A stretch of 64,000 bases of DNA, taken from Diphasiastrum complanatum (lineage: Eukaryota > Streptophyta > Lycopodiopsida > Lycopodiales > Lycopodiaceae). Positions 20,051-33,787 of this stretch are shown piece after piece (within the stretch, counting starts at the first letter, position 1; each line of letters starts with the position of its first letter). Location of the stretch: NCBI GenBank assembly GCA_029204225.1, contig CM055104.1:38930527-38994526 (forward strand), in the 5' to 3' direction. The position numbers and the translations under genes were made by a program. The notes beneath the pieces were generated by a model. The model searched no databases, was not told the origin of the DNA, and worked only from the letters and a program-made list of their open reading frames with translations.

Positions 20051-20704
20051 TGTGAAGGATTTCAGATCATTCAAGATCCAATCCATGTCCCTGATCTTTG
20101 ATTACAATAAGGGGCAAACCAACAATCCTGCCAATGTAAAAAAATCAGCATCTACATAGAAAATGAGATGCAAACTCAAAGAGATACTAATCAAACATCA
20201 ACCAAACCATAAAATATATTTGTTGTCCATACAATTACAGTACCCTACTATATTTCACACGTGTGGACCCAAAAATAGCAATAAATGAGCATTCTACACA
20301 CAAGATTGCAAGATATCACCAAGATAGTGCACCAATGAGTAGGAGAACCCAAAGAGAACCATGTACAATGATGAAATGAGAGAGAGAAGAGAGAAGATGT
20401 GTCTCTCCATGAGTTACATCCTTTTATAGAGTTTTCAAACCCTATTTGGCCACTTGGCTTTTCCTCCAAAATGTAAACCCTACTAGTTTTGGGTCTAGAT
20501 TCAATGTACCCAAAGTTCAAATTTGAATCTCTCTCAAACTCGACTACCAACTTTCCCACACTTTCAAAAAGTGTTTATTGAATGTATTTTAAACTAATAT
20601 AACTTCAAAAAGTTTATCTCTAAGTCTAAAATGATTTTTGGCCTCTTATTGACAATTTACCAAAATATGACTAAACTAGACTAAACTAGTTGAAATCTCT
20701 CACA
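20051..20704 (-). mobile_element. LTR family C, 5' LTR of the 18-20 kb copy
   Basis: 654 bases reading on the minus strand from TGTGAGAGATTTC (20704) to CCTTCACA (20051). It contains a TATA box in the context AACTCTATAAAAGG and CACACGTGTG at 20256-20265. The partner 3' LTR is missing: the element ends instead in LTR B. Confidence 0.9.
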
Positions 20705-20804
20705 GTTCCTACCTCCTCCTTATTTGAATTTGAATTTGAATGTTGCATCCGCATCTACAACGAGACAAATAAGCAACAATAGTAGCAGCAGCTAGACTCC
20801 TCCA

Positions 20805-22340
20805 ATGCGGCGTAATTCAAGGAGCCTAGATACACACTTGTTAATGGCTTACAACAGCAACAACATAGACTGTGATAGCTGGTACCTGGACAACGGCGCT
20901 ACCCAACACATGACCTCTTGCAAGGAATGGTTTACCGAGTATGTAGCTTTCAACAGAGATCAATTCATCTACCTCGGACATTCAAGCACCATACGTGTTG
21001 TAAGGCAAAGGGACTAAGATAAATGATGATGACTACACTATTACTTTCTCATCTGAGTAGTGTACAACATCCGAGGAAGATACTACTCTAACTACATGCA
21101 CTAGAGTCGAAAATAACTATCGAGTGTAGTGGAATAAGCCTTCTTTTCTAATGCATGACTACGCCTATCAATAATTGAACAAAGCTATAATGACGGAAGC
21201 CACGTTCAATCTTTTAGCAACTAACTTTGAAATCATTAGTGCTAAAATGATTTCGTAACCAAACAATTTCAGAGTGCAAAGTAATGTATAGAATTATGCA
21301 GCTAGCATATCTCATGAAAATGTAAACGATAATGCTATTTTGTGGCATAGTAGATTTGGACACGTGAATACAATATCACTTTCCTATATGCGTTGTACTA
21401 ATTTAGTTGATGGATTGTATTTCTCTTCTTCATTAGACAAGAAATCTTTCTTTTGTGAATCATGCGTCTATGGCAAACACTCTAGAAGCAAGTTTCCCAA
21501 ATCACATTCCATCAAAACAAAGCATGTATTGGATCTTGTACATAGTGATCTTTGTGGTCCAATGCTAACCCCCATCCTTAGGAAATGCAATCTATTTTAT
21601 CACTTTCATAGATGATTATCTAGATGGTCTATAGTCATGTTCATTAAGCACAAATATGAAGCCTTTGAATGCTTCAAGAGGTTCAAGGCCATGGTTGAGA
21701 CACAAACATCTACAAAAGTGAAAGCACTTTGAACTGATGGTGGCGGCGAATACCTCTCTAACAAGATGTTCGACTACATGGCTTAGAAGACATTTCACCA
21801 CTTCCTATTCACCTCAACAGAACAAGATTGCAGAAAGGAAGAACCGAACTCTTCTCAACTCAGTCAGATCCATGCTACATCAATCACATCTACCTGCAAA
21901 GTTCCGGACAGAAGCTACTGCCACAGCCTGTTACTTACAGAATAGATCCAACACCAAAGTCGTCAACAACAAAACTCCTTATGAAATTTGGCATGGACAC
22001 AAGCCTAATGTCAGCCATTTAAAAATCTTTGGTTGTATATGTTTTGTTCACATTCCTAAACAACTTAGGAAGAAGCTGGATCATAAGACAAATAAATGTA
22101 TTTTCATTGGCTATCCTGATGAACATAAAGCTTATAAAGTTTATGATCCATCCACCAATGTAGTATTTGTTTCTAGAGATGTAATATTTCAAGAACATAA
22201 ATACTATGATTTTAAACAACCATCGATAAACGATGTTGTGTCATTTCATCCTATTTTACGTAGCATGGATTCTTCCAACGATGATGTTCCTTCTATAGAA
22301 CATGTAGCTTCAGCTAAAGAATCCGAGTAGCCAATAGTAC
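20805..22340 (+). pseudogene. Copia protease and integrase remnant
   Basis: Plus-strand pieces in order: WYLDNGATQHMTSCKEWF (protease, with DNG for DSG), LWHSRFGHVNTISLSYM with CESCVYGKHSR (GAG-pre-integrase zinc site), LDLVHSDLCGPM, a damaged core (DGGGEYLSN), AERKNRTLLNSVRSMLH in an adjoining frame, and the long end of integrase at 21737-22330 (TPYEIWHGHKPNVSHLKIFGCICF, FIGYPDEHKAYKVYDP, SRDVIFQEH). Stops and frameshifts interrupt it repeatedly. RT and RNase H are absent after 22340. It is a different family from A (shared motifs only). Confidence 0.88.
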
Positions 22341-22573
22341 CTGTCATCAGAGAATAGGCCTTTTACGCTTCATATATCGTGTCTTAGCCATCTCAACCAA
22401 GATATATCTACTTTAGAATGCTGAGAAACAATATTATACTGAACAAAGGGAGTAGTAGTAGTTTAAGTAGGAAAACAATAGCATACAACGGTTTCGAAGG
22501 TCAAGAAAAAGGCCTAGGGGTTGAGGATTTGGGAAACAATTGGATCCACATATCTCTTAGTCCACAATGATAG

Positions 22574-22769
22574 AAGGTAACATAGTTTTCTCATGAGAGT
22601 AAGTTGACAAAATGTGACCATATGATAATGTATGTTGAATATTTTCATTCTTAGGCGAGCTAAATTCATCTAAGGTAACATAGTTTTCTCATGAGAGTTA
22701 GTTGACAAAATGTGACCATATGATAATGTATGTTGAATATTTTCATTCTAAGGCGAGCTAAATTCATCT
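22574..22769. repeat. 98-base tandem duplication
   Basis: Two head-to-tail copies (22574-22671 and 22672-22769) starting AAGGTAACATAGTTTTC, with about two differences. It lies in non-coding sequence between two Copia remnants. Confidence 0.95.
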
Positions 22770-22899
22770 CTTAAAAAATCTAGAAGAGATGAAAAATTTA
22801 TTTCAGTCACTCATTCAGCTTAAAGTAGTAAATTTTTGTTCTAGGATTCAAATGGTATTTTCTTGTCTATGAGCTATCATGGCTCTAGTCAAGTCCTAC

Positions 22900-23610
22900 T
22901 ATCCTCATTAAAAATTGTTATGTATCTCTAGTGTGTTTCTCATGGCATGGGTGTCCACCAAGTGCAGGCTTGAAAATCCATATGCGTTTCTTTTAATGTA
23001 AAGGTTCTTAGAAGCAAAGGCATGCTCTTGGAAATCCTCCCTCTTGGAGAGATTAACTCTCCTCATCTCCTCTTGTAACAAAAGACCATATACCTCTTCA
23101 TACGTACGAATTTTGTCCCTCAAAAATATTATCATAACAAAGCTCTGAGAAGCATATGACAAGCTATTCAGAACTATTGACACCAAGTATTTGTCAATAA
23201 TAGCCTCTCCAAGCACAAAAAGCTGATATCTAAGATCCTAAATCTTAGTAAGATGATCAATAATTGTCTCCCCTGTCTCCATGTTCTTCAAGTAAGAAAA
23301 TCTAGCTGTATTTGTTGTCTCGTACAATACACAAAAAATGTGTCATGCATCTACAAGCCCCTTAACTGACTTGATTAGAGGAATAACATTATCCTTCACA
23401 GACATGTTGATGATTCTGTGTGCCATTTTCCCTCTCTTGATATAATCCTTGAGCTAATGTTGAAACAGGCTCCTCACCTCACAAGCTTCCAACATTCTAT
23501 ATCCTCAAGAACGTTCTTGATCTTGAATTTCCAAACACTAAAATTAGTGCCATCAAGCCGGCTAGCTTCACTCAACATGCTCTCTGAAAGACTAGTCATA
23601 ATTAGATAGA
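22900..23610 (-). pseudogene. Copia gag (UBN2 type) remnant
   Basis: Minus strand from about 23605: MLSEASRLDGTNFSVWKFKIKNVLED, KMAHRIINMSVKDNVIPLIKS, TTNTARFSYLKNM, then the open part LGEAIIDKYLVSIVLNSLSY..SFVMII and TYEEVYGLLLQEEMRR. This is the gag_pre/UBN2 architecture of plant Copia elements (capsid). It has several stops and no protease behind it. Direction and family differ from the neighbour at 20.8-22.3 kb. Confidence 0.85.
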
Positions 23611-24640
23611 AATACTACATAATGATTAGTAAAAGAGTAGGAGGGCGTGGAAACCCACAAATAGCATGAAATGGATAAAGGTGGTGTCTTTATTATTCTA
23701 GCTCTAGATCCCACGTGGGTCTAAATGCCTAATTAGCATAAGTGGGACTCTTTACATAAAATGTTTTACCCCCATGTCTTATGCACAACTTACAAGTATA
23801 CAAGCCAAAAGGGGCAAAATAAGCATTATATTTCAACACACCCCTCTCTCAATGTCCATTGTCAAGAGACTCAAACCTATGATCTATCAAGATCTATCAT
23901 CTCAAAAATAATGCTTGTTGTACAGGCTCATGGATACATAAAAACCTCCATGTTGTAGAAGCTTGTGGCTAGATGATGATCAACACTCTTACTCATATTC
24001 ATGATATATGCAAGCGTTCCAACAACGACACCATCAATGTGAATACATTGGCTGCCAATTCACTTCATTTGTCAAAGCAAACAAATCATGTGGACTTCAA
24101 CAATTTAAAAGGAAACATTACATTTGAAAAAAGTACCAACGACCATTCGAATGCACTAAGTTCATATTAATGTACATGCCCATTACAAATGCTTTAAAAT
24201 ACCTGCTGCTCAGCTTATGTAACTCAATACAAAACTTAGGTAAGAACACTCACCCCTCCTGCTAGGCCACACTAAGTTGATACAAAGAGAAATAAGGGTG
24301 GACCCACTGTGGAAGCTTCTCACTTTACCAATTTCTCGTTGTACCTGAAACCTAAGTATCCAATTGCACATGAAGAGTTGGGACTGATCTATGAAGGTGA
24401 TTAATAAGAGTTAAGTTCAAGATCAAATGATGGCCTTGCTAGTGCCCAAAAATGGCAAAGACACTACCAAAATGTGATTCAATAAAATGATGGGCAACAA
24501 GGACACTAATATCTGTGTTCTCTCAAAACTACCACAACGAATGTTATGCAACAACGAGGTCTAGGTCACTTTCTTTCAAAGAAAACAGCTTGCAGCCATC
24601 CTCAGGCTCCACCTCAACATTGATTTGTTGAAATATATGA
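23611..24640. other. No gene seen
   Basis: About 1 kb without a recognisable coding domain or boundary. The left part may be LTR-like (it follows a gag start), but no TG..CA ends or primer site could be found. Confidence 0.4.
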
Positions 24641-24908
24641 TACACATCAAAGAAATATATTAGAAGTAATAGAGCAAACAGATAACAGAGAAAATGGAGC
24701 TTGGCTTAAAAACTCCTGATATACAAGTAAAATTCATAATACACTACCTATACCTGCAAACCAGGCTCTTGTTTCAAGTTATAAGATATGTAGCAAATAA
24801 ACAACAAACAAACAATATTTGCAAAGAGCTTCAGAAGAAATGCTAGATGAATGATTTTCCGTGTGGATTCAAATCAGAGAATATTAATGATTTGCCATGA
24901 ATATTGCA
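24641..24908 (-). other. Probable 3' untranslated region of the SRPK gene
   Basis: Non-coding sequence directly downstream of the SRPK stop codon (24909-24911). Its end is a guess; no unambiguous poly(A) signal was fixed. Confidence 0.35.
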
Positions 24909-27598
<2,690 letters not shown>

Positions 27599-28575
27599 GC
27601 AACCTCCAAAACTTAAAACAAGATCTTGGAACACAACAAATGATAAAAAATACACATACAATATCAAATCTAAAAGCTACGGTCTCTCAGCAATGGATGT
27701 AATACGTACAAGCATGCCATGATGCAAAAACATAATGGAAGTGCTCTGACAAGCATCGATGGATGGATGGATGGACATATGGAAAGCATAAATCATCCAT
27801 CTAATCCAAGGTTTGTGAATCTTATAAATTTGTAACAGCGATAGGAAGGTGAAAGAGCTTGCAAGTGCAGTGGAGCGCAGGCATGTAATATTATTTTCAT
27901 ACTCACTCACTAGTATAAAGGAAAAACCCCAGTCTGTTCCATTGCAACCTCCGAAACTTAAAACAAGATCGTTAAACACAACACATGATCCAAAAATACA
28001 CACATAATATTATATCTGAAAGCTACGCTCTCTCAGCAAAGGATAAACACCTCAAATACAAACATGCTTTGATGCATAAACGTAATGGAAGAATGGATGC
28101 AAAGAGTAACTCATCCAAAGCTTGTCAATCTTATGATATTATAAGGCTATAGGAAGGTGAAAGAGCTTGCAAGTTCAGTGGAGCGCAGGCACGTAATATT
28201 CTTTTCATACTCACTCACTAGTATAAAACAAAAACCCCAGTCTGTTCCATTGCAACCTCCGAAACTTAAAACAAGATCGTTAAACACAACACATGATCCA
28301 AAATACACATATAATATTAAATCTAAAAGCTACGCTCTCTCAGCAAAGGATAAAACACCTCAAATACAAACATGCTTTGATGCAAAAAAGTAATGGAAGA
28401 ATGGATGGAAAGAGTAACTCATCCAAAGTTTGTTTACTCATCGAAAGTTTGTCAATCCTATGATATTATAAAGGCTATAGGAAGGTGAAAGAGCTTGCAA
28501 GTGCAGCGGAGCGCAGGAAAATAATATTACTTCAAACTTAATGAAATGAAGTACAAACCCGGTCTGTTGTCTGTT
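27599..28575. repeat. Three-unit tandem repeat upstream of SRPK
   Basis: Units begin at about 27599, 27944 and 28252 (each with GCAACCTCC.AAACTTAAAACAAG), 300-345 bases each. Each unit carries AGCTACG(C/G)TCTCTCAGCAA, TAGGAAGGTGAAAGAGCTTGCAAG and, in the second and third, CACTAGTATAAA before the next unit. Units 2 and 3 are more alike than unit 1. The array lies in the promoter or leader of the SRPK gene. Confidence 0.92.
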
Positions 28576-28875
28576 TTATAAAAACACAGCAGAATTACCA
28601 AGCAAGAATGAAGGTATCAGCAGCACGGATCTGCATCAAATCGTCGAAATAATAAGCTTAATCACCATATCTGTCTGTTGCGGCATCGACAAGCAAGCGC
28701 GGGCTTCACCTAAGGTAGAACAGAGAACAGGCATTGATCCATCGGAGAGGATTTACAGAGAAATGAGAGAAAACAGTAGCAAAAAGGGGGAGAGAAAAAG
28801 TGAAGAAGAAAAGCACGGGAGGAACACTAGGGCTTCAAGACACGAGATATTTACGCCCGTCCATTTGGATTCTCG

Positions 28876-29160
28876 CCAGGTGGCATTATGCCACCTGGAC
28901 GTTTCTCAACGGATGCTAGCAGAGCAACGTGGCAAAATCTGAACGTCTACAGCAAAATCCTACGGTCACGGCCTTGCATCTTCCACCGCCGACATGGCCT
29001 TAGAATCAGCTCTCTCGCGAACCGATCTGGCGTCCGTAAGATAAAATTTAAAAGCACGCCACAGATTTTAAGTCCTCCCACTCGGATATCTGCCACGCGT
29101 CATGACTGCCACGTGGAATCCTTTCGATGTTTTACTTTAGAAAACGTGGCAATATCTCAA
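28876..29160 (-). promoter_or_regulatory. Candidate SRPK promoter with ACGT/CACGTG boxes and an inverted repeat
   Basis: 28876-28898 is a perfect inverted repeat (CCAGGTGGCA, 3-base loop, TGCCACCTGG). CCACGTGG is at 29109-29116, and AACGTGGCAA-type boxes occur at about 28927 and 29143. The sequence is GC-richer than its surroundings. These are bZIP/bHLH-type core sites. No TATA or start site could be fixed, so the call is inference from position and box density. Confidence 0.4.
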
Positions 29161-29259
29161 TGCGCCTGGGAGACTCTAACGGTGACGAGCTGACGAGCAT
29201 TTCGTGCTGCGAATGTTCCAGGGTAGGGTACGATGAATGTATGCGCGGCAGCCTCAGAT

Positions 29260-29390
29260 ATTAGGGTTAGGGCTGCCAGAAAGCTGACAAAGGGAATCAA
29301 AATGTAAACCGTATCTTCTGAAATTAGGGTTAGGACTAGGATTGCTAGAAAGCTGGCAAAGAGAATCAAATTGTAAACCCTATTTTGTAT
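29260..29390. repeat. 63-base tandem duplication with ATTAGGGTTAGG
   Basis: Two copies beginning at 29260 and 29323, each starting ATTAGGGTTAGG and sharing GAAAGCTG.CAAAG.GAATCAAA and TGTAAACC. It resembles an interstitial telomere-like word but is not a telomere array. Confidence 0.8.
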
Positions 29391-29550
29391 GAGAATCATA
29401 GCCTTCCTGTAACTTAGTAATGATATCCCTGATTTTATTAAAAATGATGAAAAAATCCATAATCAAACAAGAAGATTAAAGTATTTAAAATAATATCGAA
29501 GAACGGCAAAAATAAATTAAACTATTTAAAAGCTAAGTGAAACTTAGAAT

Positions 29551-29652
29551 AGTAAGCTAATTACTTAAAACTAACTGCCCGATGTAAATGAGTAACTAAA
29601 AAGTAAGCTAATTACTTAAAACCAACTGCCTGATGTAAATCACTAATCAAAA
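29551..29652. repeat. 51-base tandem duplication at the 3' end of the RT element
   Basis: Units at 29551-29601 and 29602-29652, each starting AGTAAGCTAATTACTTAAAAC and holding ACTGCC.GATGTAAAT. The second unit contains the end of the endonuclease-like frame, so the repeat forms the element's 3' tail. Confidence 0.88.
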
Positions 29653-31870
29653 TAGAACCAGTAATAGGTAATGCAAGAAGCTTTGAAGCAACCGCTCTTA
29701 CAAACTGAGCCCATCGAAGAATTGAAACCACTTGTGAACGTTGTAATGCTATAGAAATACGTTGACGGTAGAAAGAAACAATGACGGAAGGCAAGATAAT
29801 GCTTTGTCCTTGGTGTTTCACCATAAGCTCCGCACATAAACATAAAAAATTATTAAATTTCTTGTGAAGACAACCGTATGTTTCCAAGGCAAAAGGGATG
29901 AAATCTTCACCGGGTGCACGATCATTATAATCTCTTTCCTTTTCTTGAGTTGCGTGAGATTCATCGGCCCCTTGCGTGGTGGAAGAACGACGAAGGAGGT
30001 CCTGACGAGAGGGATCAGCAATTACAACATCTCCCAGAGTACGAATTCCATCACGCGAGAGAACAAGGTCAACTCGTCGTCGAGTAGATTGCGAAGAAGG
30101 CCCTGGTAGAATGTGTGTTTGTTCTCGAACAACATGAAAACCACTATCATAAGCAATAGCAGCAACGACATTACAAATGAAATCGTGTGAAACAATACGT
30201 TCTCCACCTGAGGGATACCGCATAAGATGAGTACCCAAAGAATCCAACATATGCCCACATGAACACTTAGAGATACCAATTAACATTGGATGTGGAAGTC
30301 CCAATCTGGTTCGAAGGGCAGTTATAAACAAGTCATTGTTGACTCGTAATAGTGGAAGAACTGGACGTGCAACCAGCCAAGCCCCTGCACCTGGACCAGC
30401 ACAAGAAAGAAGACAAGCTCGAACTGCATCATAAGGTGAATGTTTGATAAGTTGACCAAAGGAATAAGAGTGAAGCCATAATAGTCTTCTGAAATACCCG
30501 TTGCTGATTTGTCACCAAAGATTCGAAGGGAGGCACAAAAGGCTGTACAAGTAGTGGAAGTAAATCTCGAGCAATGCATAGAGCTTGTTGAAAAGCAAAA
30601 TTGCCAGTCTCCACCTTGATTACCCTGATGAAACCTGGAGACTAGTGCAAAGACAACAAGAGCCCAACTTCCAAGAAAAGTAGTTGGTGCAATGCAAGCA
30701 GTGGATACTAGGCCAACACCACCAGAAGAGGCAGGAAGAGAAATTTGTCATTTAGAAAACTGACCTTCACTTGTGTCAAAGATTCCTGGCCCCAAAAGGC
30801 GACCAATTACATCCAGTAAAGTATCATCAAAATCTTTAAGTAAGGATAATACATCAGGTGAAGGAGATATGCAATGTAGAAGATAGCTAGGACATTGAGC
30901 AAAGCATTGAGTGAGAATTCCAAATGCAACCTGAGAATTTCCAAGCTTTGGCAACAAATCAGAATGTCGAGCAAATCCATCCAGAGCTTCCCGCATAAAG
31001 AATTGACATATTCAGAAGAACTAGTGGGGACACCCAATGCCTTAATCCCAAGCTGAGGAGCAATGAAACCTTCATGTAAGGAAAAATCAGCTGGAAGGCC
31101 TTTTGGGCACCAAGCAACACACTTAGACATGTTCATTGTAAGCCCAATAGAAGAAAGTTGAGCTGAGAAATGCAAAAAAGCAAGGACGACTTCACTTGCA
31201 GGCCCCACAATATGAGTATCATCCGCAATATAGGGGAATAAACAAGATGAAAAAGCTGAAGCTGTAGTACGCAATGCGCGATAATGTGCCAAAGCAAGAG
31301 AGGACCACCCAAGGGATCCCCTTGTCGAGTTCCTTCAGCAGAAGAAATGACGGTAACATCACCAACACGAGAAGCATGACTAAAGTATAAAGGAGAACTT
31401 TTTGAATAGAAGCTCCGCACAAAAGGAATGAGCATGGCAAGTGTATCCTGAGCACCACGAAGTTCTTGAAAGATAGTCGCCCGAGAAACTGAGTTGAAAG
31501 CATTAGCAACATCAACTTGCAATACAACCTAGTCAGGATGAATATCCAAAATAGCCCGTAAAGCATGAACGACTGTCTCACAACCGTTGGGAGTAGCACA
31601 CCCAAATTGAAATGGAAAAAGATGAGCATGAAATGTTTCTCAAAACTAGAAACAGAGTGCCCTTGCCACCAACCTGTATATACATTCCCCCACTGCAATT
31701 GGACGCACACCACCAAAAGCTTTATCCAATGCTAAGAGACGAGCAGCACCTAAAATATGAGCAACTGAAGGCGGGATCTGCCCAAATGCAATGAAAGAGC
31801 ACACCTTGAAGAGAAGATCAAAGCCACTAGCAGAATCATCTGGAGAAAGACAATCACGAAGATGCTCAAA
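29612..31870 (-). pseudogene. Reverse transcriptase with C-terminal restriction-like endonuclease domain
   Basis: Minus strand, several frames. RT: SVAHILGAARLLALDK, VRPIAVGECIYRLVARAL, FGCATPNGC, QVDVANAFNSVSR (motif A), GTRQGDPLGGPL (motif B), YIADDTHIVGP (motif C with ADD) and LTMNMSKCVAWCPKGL. Thumb-like part: HSDLLPKLGNSQVAFGILTQCF. C-terminal frame 29612-30331: ISKCSCGHMLDSLGTH, GGERIVSHDFICNVV, RRVDLVLSRDGIRTLGDVVI and ADPSR. The C.C..H..H set followed by VDLV...GDVVI.DP looks like the zinc-knuckle and PD-(D/E)XK-like endonuclease end of R2-type non-LTR retroelements. Frameshifts near 31290, 30990 and 30730, and stops near 31640, make it inactive. A deleted sister is at 2770-3380. Confidence 0.78.
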
Positions 31871-33008
31871 GTAAGTCTATGGAATCATCCTCACAAAAGT
31901 TATCCTCATCTTCATTGTTTTCTTTCAAATGTAATTTAGTTTGACATAGAACTTCATTATCAGTTAATATCTTTCCAAGTCTCTCTTTTTCTTTGTATTC
32001 ATGACATATGTCATCATTTAATAATATGATATTATCTTCATCAATTTTCTCATATATGCTAATATCACTATCAGAACCATCCTCTATCAATACTCGATCA
32101 TAATCAACTATATATTCTTTTAGATCTTGTTGACATTTTTTTTCAAAAGTATATTCTTCTTGGATCAGGCAATTATCTACTACACTTCCATAGTTGATAT
32201 TATCAGAACTGATATAATCCTTCATCTTGACTATGGATCTCATTGCATCAAGGTCTATATCACAGTGATGATTATAATCAATATGATCAATACAAAAACT
32301 GTTTGAATATAGTTGATCACATTGTTCATATGATGTTTGAACTGTTTCAGTTAGATTTTTGCTCATATAATTAGTATTTGAATCATCATCCATATTAAAA
32401 CCGATCAAATGCATATTAGAAGTATAATTTTCTTGAGATTTATCATTAACCATATCCATATGTTTCATTTTCTCATAATCAAAGTTGTCAGGATACATTT
32501 CAATAATGTCATATCTAGACAATTTTCTGAACTCCTGTAACATATCCCAACCAATATTATTGGGTAATAGTAATTTCTTAATCTTTACTTTCTTTTTCAT
32601 GGAAAATAGGTTTCCATTTTATATAACATATTCTTTGCAGCATTTCACTCTCTTTAGTGAACAATAACATTTGTTTTTCCTTACTATAAGGTAGCAAATC
32701 TTTATGCTCACTACAATTCATTAGAAGATTCTCAAATCCAATTCGTTTTATACTTTCATAGCCATCAAATTTATGTTCACCCTCTAATGGTTGAGCCTTA
32801 TCATATAGGAGATTATCATCTGTGTTTTCAATCCCATATTTAATCATGTTATCGTCAAGGGTTATTTCCTCCAAATAATTGTGTGACAGTTCAACAACAA
32901 AACTCAAATTCTCTTCTTTATCAATTGAGTGATTATTACTTGTCTTTGTATCCTTTGTATCTTCTATTAGCACCTCATCGATATCACCTTTTGATAAATC
33001 TAAGAAGC
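31866..33008 (-). pseudogene. Unrecognised acidic ORF pair
   Basis: Two overlapping minus-strand frames, about 33008-32578 and 32600-31866, probably one protein of some 370 residues broken by a frameshift in an A-rich tract near 32590 (MKKKVKIKK). Composition is rich in Asp, Glu, Asn, Ile and Tyr; features include SKEKQMLLFTKESEMLQRIC and a low-complexity acidic tail (LKENNEDEDNFCEDD). No domain is recognised. The frame runs open into 33008, where it meets plus-strand Copia integrase, so its N-terminus is missing. At 31866-31880 it abuts the RT element. It may be part of a retroelement polyprotein or a captured gene fragment. Confidence 0.4.
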
Positions 33009-33787
33009 TTATTCATACAACAAGTGATCTTAAATGCAAGATTGAGAGAGTAGGACTAGTTCCTATGTGTGTTGAGTCTACTAACAAAGTCATGCTTGAG
33101 GGTGTGTTGTATGGTCTCACAACAAAGGGCAATCAAATCAGATGGCAAATGCAAGTCAAATTACTTGTTTGTCAAGACTGTTTAGTCAGTAAGCAGACTA
33201 GAAAACCATTTAGGTCGAGCCATCAGCATGTTGCTAGAAGATTATTAAATATTGTACATGCAGACATATGTGGCCCAATGCATAATCCTTCATTGAAGGA
33301 TGAAAAGTACTTCATCACTTTTATTGATGAAGTTTCTAGAAGAACAATGGTGTACTTCATCAAGAAAAAATCAGAAGCTTTCAATCGCTTCAAAATTTTC
33401 AAGGAGCGTACAGAGAAAGAAATTGGTAAGAAGATTAAAGTCTTGAGGTCCGACAGTGGTGGAGAATATATCTCTATTGAATTCAAGGAGTATTACTAGA
33501 TCCAAGGCATTGAACAACAGTTTATCACTCCATATTCGCCTCAATCAAACGACTTAGCTGAGAGGAAGAATCATACCCTGGTTGAGTCAGCCAAATGCAT
33601 GCTGGCACATTTCTAGGCTGAAGTTGTCTCCATTGCAGCTTACATCCAAAACAGATGTTCGACCAAGGCCCTCTCAGAAAAAGCACCACATGAGATTTGG
33701 ACAAGATCTAAGCCTTCAGTGAAGAATCTACGAGTATTCGGATGCATGGCCTATGCGCAGATCACAAAAGAGACGAGGAAGATGTGA
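33009..33787 (+). pseudogene. Copia integrase remnant
   Basis: The plus strand encodes VCQDCLVSKQTRKPFRSSH (zinc-site end), LNIVHADICGPMHNPSL, YFITFIDEVSRRTMVYFIKKK, IKVLRSDSGGEYISIEFKEYY, stop, then ITPYSPQSNDLAERKNHTLVE, YIQNRCSTKAL and LRVFGCMAYAQITKETRKM. These are the integrase core with its two aspartates and glutamate, and the following conserved segment. Three stops. It ends at 33787, where minus-strand integrase sequence of another copy begins. Confidence 0.88.

Noticed and set aside
27599-28575. CRISPR-like array because of regularly spaced repeats
   Set aside because: Units are 300 bases or more, whole-unit tandem copies without short repeats and unique spacers, in a eukaryotic genome.
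29260-29390. Telomere array (AGGGTTAGG)
   Set aside because: Only single copies of the word in a 63-base duplication; not a tandem telomere repeat.
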